Source of the DNA: Hermetia illucens
Taxonomy: Eukaryota > Arthropoda > Insecta > Diptera > Stratiomyidae
Assembly (NCBI RefSeq): GCF_905115235.1
Contig: NC_051850.1
Coordinates: forward strand, 25,545,010-25,609,009
Length of the DNA: 64,000 bases
Reading direction: 5' to 3'
Shown here: in pieces, positions 21,740 to 32,319 of the stretch
Layout: each line of letters opens with the position of its first letter
How positions within the stretch are numbered: the first letter of the stretch is position 1
Notes under the pieces: generated by a model
What the model was told of the DNA's origin: nothing
What the model saw: the letters and a program-made list of their open reading frames with translations, nothing else
Database searches by the model: none
Position numbers and translations under genes: made by a program

Positions 21740-24090
21740 AATGCTAGGGCGTCCACTTTAATCGACGCGGCAGGACGGTCCCCGGTCGTGTCGAGAAATG
21801 GACAAGGGTTCGTGACGCATGGACTGGCGTTAAGACGTAAGCAAGTTAGTCCGAGCAAAACAAATAGGTGTATCCACGCTAACTGGAGGGACCGAGTAAC
21901 TCGCAAGAGCCCTTGGAAAAGGCGTGTTGTTATCTGCGTTCTGCAAGAAATACGATGATCTGGTGCCCAAAACTATGACATTGAACGCGAACGCGGTAAC
22001 AATGCCTATAAACTTCTCCATTTTGGTAGCCCATATACTCAATACGGTGCTGGCATTGCCATGTTAGAGGGTTTTCGTGACGCACCATAGTCAGGTCGAT
22101 CTGATGCCGAGAAGGATACCTTCTAGTAACTTCCCGATGCAAAAACCTGAAACGTGCCCGCTGATGACTATATCATCATTGGAACCGACATTAATGATCA
22201 TGTGGGTGAAAAGGCAGATGACAACAGGTGCCCTAGAGGAAAGGGATTTGAGCGCGCAATGATTGTGGCGAACGTATAATCGATTTTGACCTTGTATTTA
22301 TGAATACGTGGTTCATCAAACGATTGTCTCAACTTTTATAGTGGGAACAGTAAAATGCAAATCGATTATATTCTCATTCTCTCACTAATTGTAAAGCTTC
22401 AGTCTCACTCTTTCACTGATTGTAAAGCCTTTGCCTATGAGACCATCGCACCTCAACATTGGCAATCGGCCATTGATTGCCGTCTTGCGAATTAAGTCAC
22501 TGATAAAGCAACGTGAAGAACGCACTGGCACACCTTGGTGTCAAGCCAGGTAAACGGTACATCAACCGAGATACTTGGTGTTGGAATGACGACGCTGAAA
22601 TGAAGGTGTGTTAAAAGAAACGTCTCTAGCACGAGCTTCTCGATGACAAATCACCGGTCAATTGGCAAATTTATAAGAATGCCAACCGGGAAGCAAAGGA
22701 AGCGATCGCTTTCACCCGAGTGGCCCATTACAAAAATCTTTACGATAAACTGGACACTCGGGATGGTGAGAGAGATCTGTATCTGACTTGCCAAAAGCCG
22801 AAACGAACTCACACAGGATATCAAATACTTCGATTGTGTTAATGGCAAGAATGGTACTTTGCTTACCAAACGTCGAACAGTGACGCGCTCATCCTCCATC
22901 TACAGAATCATTCCCGACATTAGGAGTAATTCCGCCTGTCAGCGCTACTGGAGCTGAGAAAGCTATAAAACGAATGATATCAAGGAAAGCCACAGTACCT
23001 GACAACATCGCATCTGAGCTCTGGGAAGCGAAGAACTGGGACCCAACGCAGTGGCTCAGTGAATTCTTTAATTGGGGTCTTCAGGAAGGTAGAACACCAT
23101 CTAACTGGCAAGAAAGTACCACTGTTTCAATCTGGAAAAAGAAAGGTAGTCCAGCAGAATGTTCAAATGACCGTCTGATCTGGTTACTTTTTTTGAATTT
23201 TTGAATCGTTGAAATAACCGTGAATCAAGCCGGATTTGCCAAAACTGCGGAACTACTGACGCAATACACGCTGCGCAGTTACTCATGGAGAAACCCCGTA
23301 TGGCGGGTGCATCAAAACCGCTTCGTATCTCTGTTGGAGTGCATCAAAACCGCTTCGTATCTCTGTTGGAGTGCATCAAGGAAGCGCCTTCTCACCGCCA
23401 CACGGGACATCCAACGTCCAGCGCCCGATATACCGCTTTATGCAAATGATCTCTCAAAATCTCAGATTGAATCTTAATAAAACTTAGCTTTTGACAACCG
23501 ATTCCCATGAAGCAGGCATAATCACAGTCGGTCGCAGTGACCTGTCCAGAACTGAGCGATTTAAATATCTCGGGTTAATGTTATCAGCCAATGGAGAACT
23601 GCGTTATGAAATTACTTCACGTATTAATGCAACCTGAATGAAGTGGTATTCCGCAACTGGTGTTCTTTGTGATGAACGTATCAACGAACGTCTCAAATGT
23701 AAAATTTACCGCAAAATCCTTCGTCCTGTCGCTTGCTGTGTTTCTGAGTGTGGGCCGAATTTAGAAGACAATGAACGGGTCTTTTACGTTGGCCTAGTGG
23801 CGTGACACTTTTTAATCACATCCGAAATGAGGATATCCGCGATCGATATGGGGTTGCACCGATCGTAGAAAAACTGCGAGTGACGCGTCTTCGATGGTAT
23901 GGTCACGTAATTTGCGTCAACGTCAACATCGAAATCGGTGGTAAACGACCGATCAAAGGTGGCTTGATATGCTGAATGGGGATTAAAGAGCCTCGCGATT
24001 GCACGCAGATCAGGCATTTGATGGAGCTAAACGCGAAATCGATCACGACGAGCCGCCCCCGGTTGTGAACAGGACAAAGACTGAAGAAAA
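21740..24090 (+). mobile_element. RTE-clade LINE, near full-length but decayed
   Basis: The most complete of the three RTE copies. Endonuclease text: VSTLTGGTE, VICVLQEIR, NNAYKLLHFGSPYTQYGAGI, then FDLVFMNTWFIKRLSQL. Linker: SPVNWQIYKNANREAKEAIA and LYDKLDTRDGERDLYL. RT: RKATVPDNIASELWEAKNWD, LQEGRTPSNWQESTTVSIW, KKKGSPAECSNDR, then IPLYANDLS, where YADD has become YAND. C-terminal: GLMLSANGELRYEITSRINA-like text. The tail GAACAGGACAAAGACTGAAG is shared with the other copies. A 32-bp tandem duplication lies inside at 23307-23370. Confidence 0.78.
23307..23370 (+). repeat. 32-bp tandem duplication inside the RTE copy
   Basis: Units 23307-23338 and 23339-23370 are identical, beginning GTGCATCAAAACCGCTTCGT. 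A third partial unit follows. Confidence 0.85.
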
Positions 24091-24724
24091 GGAAAACTTT
24101 GTATGTGAGACTCCATATAGCGACACTGAAAGAACAATAGCACAGAACAACCTCAACTTGATCTTAATACTGAGATAACTAGGGAAAAACTATATCTTAC
24201 GGTATGGACAGCCACTGGGTCAGTCAATTTACATGATGTGTAACAAAAGAGAAAGAGGACAAACTTGTATGAAAATTGTGGGAGGAAGGGCAACCAGAAG
24301 CACATTAGTTAGGTTTCATACGTGAGGTATAATAAAAACCATAAAACTGGAATTTTGGGTAAAACCTTAATATTATCCATTGAAGAAAATATCATAATTT
24401 TCCGTCGAAAACAATAGAAAATTAACTCAGAAGTAATATGGAGGACGTTTTATAAGAAAAAGATGAAGCATTTTCTACCTTAAACTATAATACCTCCTTT
24501 CAATTTAACGCATGTTTTATTTACATTCTCTTAGAAGTGACTTTCATTGAGAAACATCTGGGTTCATTCTTAGCTCAACATTTGGCAATGATATCTTTTT
24601 ATTTCAATTTATGTCTTAATATATACAATATACATACGCCCTTAAAATATAGTCGTAGATCCACTGAAAAAGGATTATCATATTTTCTGTCTGCAAAATA
24701 TTCGCTTAGAAAAAGCATTTCGTA
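24091..24724. other. Unassigned AT-rich sequence
   Basis: No supported gene; upstream flank of gene C. Confidence 0.3.
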
Positions 24725-25201
24725 AATATCTTTTGAAAACATGTTTGCTCTAGTTACCTCAGTAAGCCTAGGTAAAAAAGGGTTGTTCTATTGAATATCA
24801 ATTTCAGCAAATTAGCATCAAACCCTAACCAACACCAAATTTATGTTAATGTAATGCTATCAAAAGCAGAATTATTTTGCGGCTGAGATTCATCATGCCA
24901 TCATGTATTTAACCCAATAATAGTTTTTTCAATAGGCACAGATTTGTCACTCCGCTAACAGTTTCAATCCGAGTTTTTCTGAGTTTTCAATTTTCCACTA
25001 TGCCTAGTTTTTTCGATATATGTACGTACTCCCATTCTTGAGGCAATTTTTTATAATCGCAGATTGCGTAGTCTATGTAGTTCAAATTGATCTGAATTTT
25101 GCTCAGATAACCATTAAAACCTGTTCGATGATCTATCGGACCATAGCGGTCAGAAACATCAAAATCGTATAAAAGAGATCTGTAGGCTCGAAAATGTATC
25201 A
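24725..25201 (+). promoter_or_regulatory. Promoter and conserved upstream block of gene C
   Basis: TATAAAA at 25168-25174; Inr TCATTC at 25199-25204 with A+1 at 25201. The inverted repeat at 25123-25141 (GTTCGAT-5 nt-ATCGGAC) has one mismatch relative to copies A and E. The distal block at about 24725-24920 is the reverse complement of the blocks upstream of A, B, D and E, as expected for an inverted gene copy. Confidence 0.7.
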
Positions 25202-25240
25202 TTCAGGAACCATCTTCCCAGAATACCACCAACCGCAAAC

Positions 25241-25677
25241 ATGGTATGAAGTATTAAATTTCGAAGAGAGGATCTTAAGGTTTTAAATAATTATTTTGAC
25301 CTTTTCAGAAATTCGTTGTCTTGGCTCTCGCTCTTATCGGTGCTGCTTCAGCCGGTTACGTCGCTCCTTTGGGAGGACTCGGTTACAGCGCATGGGGACA
25401 TGGTGCTGCTGTAGCTCCACTTGCCACCGCCGGATGGGGACATGCTGCCGCTGTTGCTCCACTTGCCACCGCTGGTTGGGGACATGCTGCCGTTGCTCCA
25501 ATTGCTAGTGCCTACCATGCTGCCCCAGTTGCTGCCTATGGACACGGAATTGCTGCCCCAGCTGTAGCTGCTTACGGACATGGACTCGCTGCTCCAGCTA
25601 TTGGTGCATACGGACACGGATACGCTGCTCCAGCTTGGGGATATGGTGGTCTCTGGAAGAAGAAGGCTGCTGCTTAA
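25241..25677 (+). CDS. Cuticle-type low-complexity secreted protein, paralogue C
   Basis: Exon 1 is the ATG at 25241-25243; the intron is 25244-25308 (65 nt, ending TTTTCAG); exon 2 is 25309-25677. The product is 123 aa with signal peptide MKFVVLALALIGAASA. Two GWGHAAAVAPLATA units follow, then a shortened GWGHAAVAPIASA, three AYGHG blocks and GLWKKKAAA. AATAAA lies at 25701-25706. This is the only paralogue on the plus strand. Its protein is identical to D, which lies tail-to-tail about 5 kb away, and similarity continues through the 3' UTR to about 25765. That points to recent inverted duplication or gene conversion. Confidence 0.85.
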
Positions 25678-25765
25678 ATTGTGATTGATTTGGTTATTGG
25701 AATAAATTAAGTTATCAACAAATGTTAGCAAGTTTTAATTTATTCTTTGTCTTCTTGAACTGTTT

Positions 25766-26229
25766 AGCAGTTTCCTCTAATTTGTAGTAATATTACTGCT
25801 TCGAATATTCGTAGTTCCAAGCTTTCCTGGGAGTTTAAACCGGAAACTGAATTACTAATGAAATGGTGGGTACATTATGTCCTGAAGCGTATTTTGTATA
25901 AAAGACATAAATTGGCTCCTTGCTTTCGGTAATGTTATCTAGAGTCCCCGTGAAGGGGTAATTTTCAGTTGGAACCCTTATAAAACGTATTCGAAGATAT
26001 TGGTGCAATCGGTGATTTGTTGGATATTAGGAAAAGTGTTAGGCATAATTTTGGACATGGCAATAGTCTGCCGGCACGCTAGAAGCATATATATTATTAC
26101 TTATACTTCCGTTGGTAACTGGGTAATGCGTCACCCCATGCAGGTAAAATGTGTGCTCTTGTGTTCGTACACCTGACTTGAAACTCACGTGGCTGCTGCT
26201 AATCTTTTATCAGATCAGCCGTAGTTTGC
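25766..26229. other. Unassigned sequence
   Basis: Between the 3' end of gene C and the piggyBac remnant. No terminal inverted repeat or TTAA target was identified. Confidence 0.3.
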
Positions 26230-27290
26230 TTATAGCCTTGGCTAGCGTGCGCGTGGTATGAGCGAAATGCGATTCAAATTTTCTGTTGTTTGTTTGAGAT
26301 TTAATGACAGAAATACACGTGACAGGTCTGACATGTTTGCACCCATTCGCCCCTTGTGGTCTGTTTTCATTGATAACTGTCGCAAAAACTACACCCCTCA
26401 CATGCATTTGACGATTGACGAACAACTTCTTGGTTTTCGAGGGAAATGTCCTTCCAGGGTGTATATAGCTTCTAAACCTGACAAATACGGCCTCAAAATT
26501 ATAACAATGTGTAACGCTAGAACGTTCTACATGATTGATGTCATTCCATACATTGGTAAGAGAATCGCAGCACAACGAATAGTCTTCTTTTATACTATGT
26601 AAAAACCCTGTGTGTGGAAGCAACCGGAACATAACTTGTGACAACTGGTTCACTTCGGCTCCCTTGGCAGAAGAAATGTTAAAAAAATTGGTCTGACATT
26701 TGTTGGAATAATGAGCAAAAATAAGCGAGAAATTCCACCTTCTTTTCTTCCGAAAAAAAAATAAACTAGTCCTGTCATTTGAGTTCGCTTTTGATGCGAA
26801 GACTACCATTGTCTCTTTCACCCCAAAAAAGAACAAATCTGTTATTTTGATCTCTACAATGCATGACCAGACAGATGTAAATGAGGTCATCAAGAAGCCA
26901 AACATAATTGACTTTGACAGTTCTACCAAAGGTGGTGTAGATACTTTCCACAAAATGGTTCATGCGGTGTTTCACGATGTATTAGTCCCTGGCCTCTTCG
27001 CATATTGTATGGTATGCGTTAATCCTGTACAAGCTCGCGAATCCTGAGGAAAAAAATACAAGGAAGATTTTTTTGAAAAGTTTAACTCAGGGGCTTTTTA
27101 AACCTCATGTTGAACGACGCCTCCGCAAGAACTTGCTACGTAAACTCACTGAAGATATTACGCAGTATCCAGAAATCAAGATAGAAAATTGAAAATTATC
27201 TGCACAAAATGCGGGAAACCTGCGTTCAGTGTTCATCACAAAGAGCTGTGCACAAACTGCTTCAGCAATTAAGAGTTTTTCTTAAACAAC
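26230..27290 (+). mobile_element. piggyBac-family DNA transposase remnant
   Basis: The frame opening at 26258 encodes MRFKFSVVCLRFNDRNTRD, FAPIRPLWSVFIDNCRKNY and LTIDEQLLGFRGKCPSRVYI (first catalytic Asp), then CNARTFYMIDVIPYIGK (second Asp). After several stops, 26847-27040 encodes KKPNIIDFDSSTKGGVDTFH: the third Asp (piggyBac D447 position) is kept, but the D450 position reads His. A Cys/His-rich C-terminal knuckle (ICTKCGKPAF, HHKELCTNCF) follows at about 27195-27270. The N-terminal region and both terminal repeats are missing, so it is inactive. A long minus-strand frame here is a shadow. Confidence 0.82.
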
Positions 27291-27799
27291 ACGTATTAAT
27301 CATGTTTTCATAACTTAAATGATGATTTAAATGTAAATAAACGCATAAACAAAAAAAAAAGAAAGTTTTATTTACTTAATAACTGCTTACTTAATAGCTG
27401 CTTTTTAGGTCTCTTTAACAAGAACTTGGGCCTCTTTACCAAGGTCCGCCGTAATGATCCAGATTATTAGATAAACGTAAGTAGTCTTCAAATCGATACC
27501 CTATCTTCGCAACTTCCAACATTTTATTCTTACATCCTGATAGGATCATGTTAAACTAATGTTTCATTTCTATCGGAAGGAAGCTGGATGGCTCTCGAAG
27601 TTACTACTTCAGTTCAAGGATTGACATAGCTTATTGAGTGGCTGAATTGAACCCACGTTGTTCAATTTCTATGAATTTCGAATCTCCGAAAAAAAACTCG
27701 GAAAACTACACGATTTTCTGAATGCTGAAATCTGTGAACATAGGATAGCAGACCAATATGATCCACGGATTAATAATGCTATCAATATACACTACAGAG
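27291..27799. other. Unassigned sequence
   Basis: No supported gene; an A-run and AATAAA-like sequence near 27340 may be the transposon 3' end. Confidence 0.3.
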
Positions 27800-29547
27800 G
27801 CACAGGGTGCGAATGGCATGATCTGCATTTTACAAATTAACATGCTCCGGAATGTAACCGCTCACCAGTTGCTAGCACAGTTCCTTGCGGAAGTAAATGC
27901 TGATCTAGTGCTAATTAGCGAGCAATACCGGGACCCGGCCTCATGGCATCTTGATTTATTAAGCACCGCTACCATCTGGATTCAGGACGACGTTCGACTT
28001 CGTGTTGTTGCCGAAAGTCGAAGGAATGGATTTGTCTGGATCCGATGTTTAGGGATAACGTTTTCTAGCGCATGCCTCAGTCAGACACCAGAGGGAAACG
28101 GATTCTGGAAATGGCGGTGAGAACCAGGCTCGTAGTTTTAAACATCGGAAAGCATCCAGGTTTGAAGGATTTCTCCATTTTCACAACGAGATACCTCGAC
28201 GAAACGGTTCTCACTATAAACAAGAAAACGCGTCAGTTCCTGATGGCATCCTGGTGGAAGTTTACAAACACAGCCGCCAATCTCAACGGATAGTGCTCTT
28301 CATGACGCTTAATATCATAAATGCCTTCAATTCCGTAAAATGGACGGATGTGCTAGGGACATTAGAAAACTCATTCCACGTGCCATGCTATCTCTTGCAG
28401 ATATTGAGATATTATCTGAAAGACCGCTCCCTGCTCTATGAGATGCTAGAGGGCCAGAGGAGGATGGAAATCACGTCGGGAGTAGCACCGGGATCCATCC
28501 TGGGCCCGGGCCTCTGGAACGCTTTCTACAATAGTCTGCTGAGACTGAAGTAATCATCTTGACCAGAAGGAGAATTCCGACGCTGCATCCTATATCGATC
28601 GGCGAGTTGACTATAGAGTCAAAACTAGTAGTTAAATACGTTGGTTTAATGCTCGACTCGAAGATGAGCTTCTTCGAGCAAATCAAAGCAGCAGCGGACA
28701 GGGATGCAGCTGAAGTCGCGGCCTTGAGTGGGCTAATGGCAAATGTTGCGGACTCTATATCTACTTGGAGACGTCTCCTTATGATTTATTCTGCTCTATG
28801 GGCTGATGCCTTTGGCAAGGAGGTGCATCGTAAACGCCCTTGCTCAAGTGCATAGGCGGGGAGCTTTGCGAGTGGCGTCTGCTTAACGCACTGTCTCCGA
28901 ACCGGCTCCTTGTCAAGAAGCGCAAAGCTATCTTCCGCCGTAAGGGCGAGAACTTAAGATAGGTGGTTGCCCGTAAAGAACGTCAACGCACCCTTGCGCG
29001 GGTGGCAACTTTCTTGGCAAAATGAGACAAGGGGCAGATGGACTGCGCAGTTCATCGACAAATTAGACCCGTATTTGAACCGAGAGTGAATGATTACTTC
29101 CTTACCCAACTTCTAAGTGGGCATGAAGGTTTTCAGTGTTACTTGCACAGGGTTAGAAAGGCGCGATCTCCTGATTGAATGTTCTGCAATGGAGTGGCGG
29201 ACGACGCTGACCACACTTTTTTCTCTTGCGAGAGGTGGGCCGACTTTCGCCAGCAGCTTTATGCAGACACAGGGGAGCTCTCTGGCTGGTAGCTTGCATC
29301 GTGTTACGCATTATGTTCAGGACCTTCTTATCGCGAAAAATATTGAACTCGACCGGCGGAGGAACCAGATGATAAGGGTTCCCTGAATCAAGTATCCCTT
29401 CCTCCCTCCGTTCCCTTGACTTGACGACTCTCAAAGCCGGGTAAACGTAATGTGTCGAACGGTTCCAGGCTAGTTCTCTGATGACAGGGAGGTGTTTGGT
29501 TGCTAATCCGACAGCGTACTGTTACCTACGCTATTCTCAAAAAAAAA
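27800..29547 (+). mobile_element. R1-clade LINE, internally deleted
   Basis: Endonuclease start MICILQINMLRNVTAHQLLA, VNADLVLISEQYRDP (27815-27960), then RGKRILEMAVRTRLVVLNIG. A deletion joins this to RT: LFMTLNIINAFNSVKWTDVL, SGVAPGSILGPGLWNAFYN (28310-28550), then VVKYVGLMLDSKMSFFEQIK and a C-terminal zinc knuckle region with FFSCERW text near 29220. It lacks the YADD segment. The 3' UTR ends CTATTCTC plus an A-run at 29537-29547, next to the repeat S unit. Confidence 0.72.
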
Positions 29548-29560
29548 AATAGTCTATATT

Positions 29561-29841
29561 AAAAAAAAGTCAAGCGACGACGGCTTTACGGTTTCTTACC
29601 AGAACAGAGGCAAATCGTCAGACGCTGCCTCACCTCTGCCCTGGGAGCAGCGTGACCGTAGCGGCTCGCAGATGTTGAATGCTCCTTTATATAATTCGTA
29701 AAACACGACATGCCTACGAGTTTGGGTGCAAGCCCTGCGAGGGGTCCGTGGACCAGAAAAGAAGGAGTAAGTTGCTCCTCAATTGGTCCGGTCCTGCATT
29801 AAGTTGATGCGGACTTAGGACCCCTCTTCATTCTCAAAACG
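29561..29841. mobile_element. Repeat S unit flanked by 13-bp direct repeats
   Basis: AATAGTCTATATT occurs at 29548-29560 and again at 29842-29854, bracketing 281 bp. The unit begins with the reverse complement of a hammerhead motif. It continues through CTCCTTTATATAATTCG, then GTTGATGCGGACTTAGGACC, and ends ATTCTCAAAACG. The second half contains imperfect palindromes (GAGGGGTCC ... GGACCCCTC). Same termini as 59018-59313. Confidence 0.7.
29587..29660 (-). ncRNA. Putative type III hammerhead ribozyme, intact core, copy H2
   Basis: On the minus strand: stem III 5' strand TACGG (29660-29656), cleavage site TC (29655-29654), stem I ACGCTGC (29653-29647) with GCAGCGT (29628-29622) and 18-nt loop. 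CTGACGA (29621-29615) follows, then stem II TTTGCC/GGTAA, GAAA (29595-29592) and stem III 3' strand CCGTA (29591-29587). All invariant hammerhead core positions are present. Loop II TCTGTTCT pairs with AGGGCAGA of loop I through two G-U wobbles. Self-cleavage is predicted between 29654 and 29653. About 35-40 nt before the motif lies TATATAAAGGAGC. Confidence 0.72.
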
Positions 29842-29874
29842 AATAGTCTATATTGCTACAAATTTTTATAAATC

Positions 29875-30400
29875 TAGAATAAACAGAAGGGGGGTTTCTA
29901 GTCAATTTCCCCAAAAATATATTGATATGCTATTATTAACTTAATTTGTGTGATATCGCTATGGAGAGTATTTTAAGACCTGGACACCGTATTGAGCTTC
30001 ATGATATTTTCCGGTTTTCCGGTTGGGTAGTCCCTGAGAATGGTTCCGACAAAGAAATCCTCACTTTCGACTGACTGAACTTTTACAGCAAATTTCAAAA
30101 CTAAGACTGGATTCGGAAAGTACTAGTCGTGACTTTTCATTTAATACCCATCAAGACTATATTTCGGTGAATTTTACGCCCCCCGCCCCCTTTGCATGTA
30201 TGAAGACTTCTTCCTTCCTTAAACTCAACGTAAAAAAATGTAGCCTACTGCATGTATGGCCGTTCACAGTCCCCACCGTACTACCAAAATTTGGTGTCAA
30301 TCGGCATAGTCGTTACTGAGAAAAGTGAGTGCGACAGACAGACAGGCAGACATTGAACCGATTTTAATAAGGCTTTGTTTTAAAAACAAAACCTTAAAGA
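29875..30400 (+). repeat. Repeat R, 5'-truncated copy with uninterrupted GACA tract
   Basis: The body from AGGGGGGTTTCTAGTCAATT aligns with 52980 onward. The GACA tract GCGACAGACAGACAGGCAGA (about 30332-30352) runs directly into CATTGAACCGATTTTAATAA and the terminal hairpin. This shows the empty form of the LINE target site. Confidence 0.7.
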
Positions 30401-30609
30401 AGCCATAATATATACAAATCGAAACTCCATTGCTAAAAATTAACACCCACCAGTCATGGAAAGTAGTTATATTTTCAATGCTGCACAGATATCTATATAT
30501 GTATATATAGAAGAAACCAAAAAATGGTTCAAGAGGACGAAGAAAAAATTAAAACTTGTAAACATTTATTGATAACTTAATTTATTTCATTAGCCAAATC
30601 AATCACAAT

Positions 30610-31046
30610 TTAAGCAGCAGCCTTCTTCTTCCAGAGACCACCATATCCCCAAGCTGGAGCGGCGTATCCGTGTCCGTAGGCACCAATAGCTGGGGCAGCG
30701 AGTCCATGTCCGTAAGCAGCTACAGCTGGGGCAGCAATTCCGTGTCCATAAGCAGCAACTGGGGCAGCATGGTAGGCACTAGCAATTGGAGCAACGGCAG
30801 CATGTCCCCATCCAGCGGTGGCAAGTGGAGCAACAGCGGCAGCGTGTCCCCAACCAGCGGTGGCAAGTGGAGCTACAGCGGCACCATGTCCCCATGCACT
30901 GTAACCGAGTCCTCCCAAGGGAGCGACGTAACCGGCTGAAGCAGCACCGATGAGAGCGAGAGCCAAGACAACGAATTTCTGAAAAGGTCAAGATAATTAT
31001 TTAAAACCTTAAGATCCTTTCTTCGAAATTTAACACTTCATACCAT
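30610..31046 (-). CDS. Cuticle-type low-complexity secreted protein, paralogue D
   Basis: Exon 1 is the ATG at 31044-31046; the intron is 30979-31043 (65 nt); exon 2 is 30610-30978. The 123-aa product has the same sequence as C, while the coding DNA differs at synonymous sites (for example AGC versus AGT in the GYSAWGHG segment). AATAAA on the minus strand lies at 30581-30586. It lies between repeat R (29875-30400) and a long degenerate LINE. Secretion is well supported; a cuticle role is inferred from AAP(A/V)/YGHG composition. Confidence 0.85.
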
Positions 31047-31085
31047 TTTTGCGGTTGGTGGTATTCTGGGAAGATGGTTCCTGAA

Positions 31086-31525
31086 TGATACATTTTCGAG
31101 CCTACAGATCTCTTTTATACAATTTCGATGTTTATGACTCCTATGTTTCGATAGACCATCGAACAGGTTTTAACGATTATCTGAGCAAAATTCAGATTAC
31201 AATAAACTACATAACGTACGCAATCTGCGAGCATAAAAAAATTGTCTCAACTATTCCTAAGATCAGATTGAAAGCGATAGTGGAACGATTAATTAATTAG
31301 GCTTATTGAAAAAAAACTATTATTGCGATATTTAAAAACGTGGTGAATTTCGACCGCAATATCATTTTGCTTTTCATATCATTATCTCAGTTTCAAACTA
31401 GTTTTATTTGGCATTCGATGCTAATTTCCAGAACTTAATATTTAATAGAACGAGAATCCCTTCTTTAAGCTGATTGAGGTAACTAGAGCAAAGTAGTTTC
31501 CAAAAAAATATTTACGATACCATCC
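31086..31525 (-). promoter_or_regulatory. Promoter and conserved upstream block of gene D
   Basis: TATA (minus strand) at 31113-31119; Inr A+1 at 31086. The proximal inverted repeat around 31146-31164 reads TTCGAT-5 nt-ATCGAA, with 6-bp arms. The distal block at about 31300-31525 includes GAGGTAACTAGAGCAAA, nearly the same as in C and E. Confidence 0.7.
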
Positions 31526-32319
31526 TTAAATCTGAATATATCAGCCCAGCAATTTCAATGCTGCAAATCGATAGATGTGTCTTTTTCAGTAAATAAGTAT
31601 ATAATCAGAAAAGAATGAAGACTCCACCTTTATCATCATGAGCTAGAGAGAGAGGAACCTGTATTGTTTACTAGAGGAAAGTGGATCACTATACCATTAA
31701 AATGCTAACATACATACGACAAAGAAGCATCGACGAGACTAAAAACAAACCAAGCAATTTCTCCATTAATATCTCTTCTTGGAGGATGAAAATAGGAAGT
31801 TGGTACCTTCAGGTATAATAGGTTGCACCTTTTTCTTACTAACTTCTTATGTACTATTATGAGCACTCCTTAAGGTCAAAATAAATTCAATGCGAAAACT
31901 CCAGCGTAAAACATGTAACACATGGTATTTCAATCGAAATCTAAACTATATGAAATGTCCTGATGGCCATGAACCTTCGAAATGTCCGAGCAACAAAACT
32001 TTTCTAGCAAAATGTGTAAATTACAGAATAGAAAAGACCTCAACTTTCCTATCTAGCAAACAGAAAGCTTTTATTCACAAATGTAAAAAAAAATCCTTCG
32101 GCAAATAAGTTCCAAATTAGACAACACAAAAATATACAGGATACTCACTATAAAAGGCTCTGAAAGATCTAATAAGACCTTGACAACAAATTCCACCTGT
32201 TAAACAAGAAAAGAGCAACTTGATATATTCTGCGTAGGATAAAGCAAATTTTTTTACGAAAAGTAGAAAATACCTTCCAACTGCTACGAGTAGATACGTT
32301 AGCACCCATAGTCCTGGGT
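31526..32319. other. Unassigned AT-rich sequence
   Basis: Upstream flank of gene D. A (TG)n microsatellite lies at about 32317-32332. No supported gene. Confidence 0.3.

Noticed and set aside
26210-26953. Minus-strand frame of 247 residues
   Set aside because: Antisense of the piggyBac transposase.
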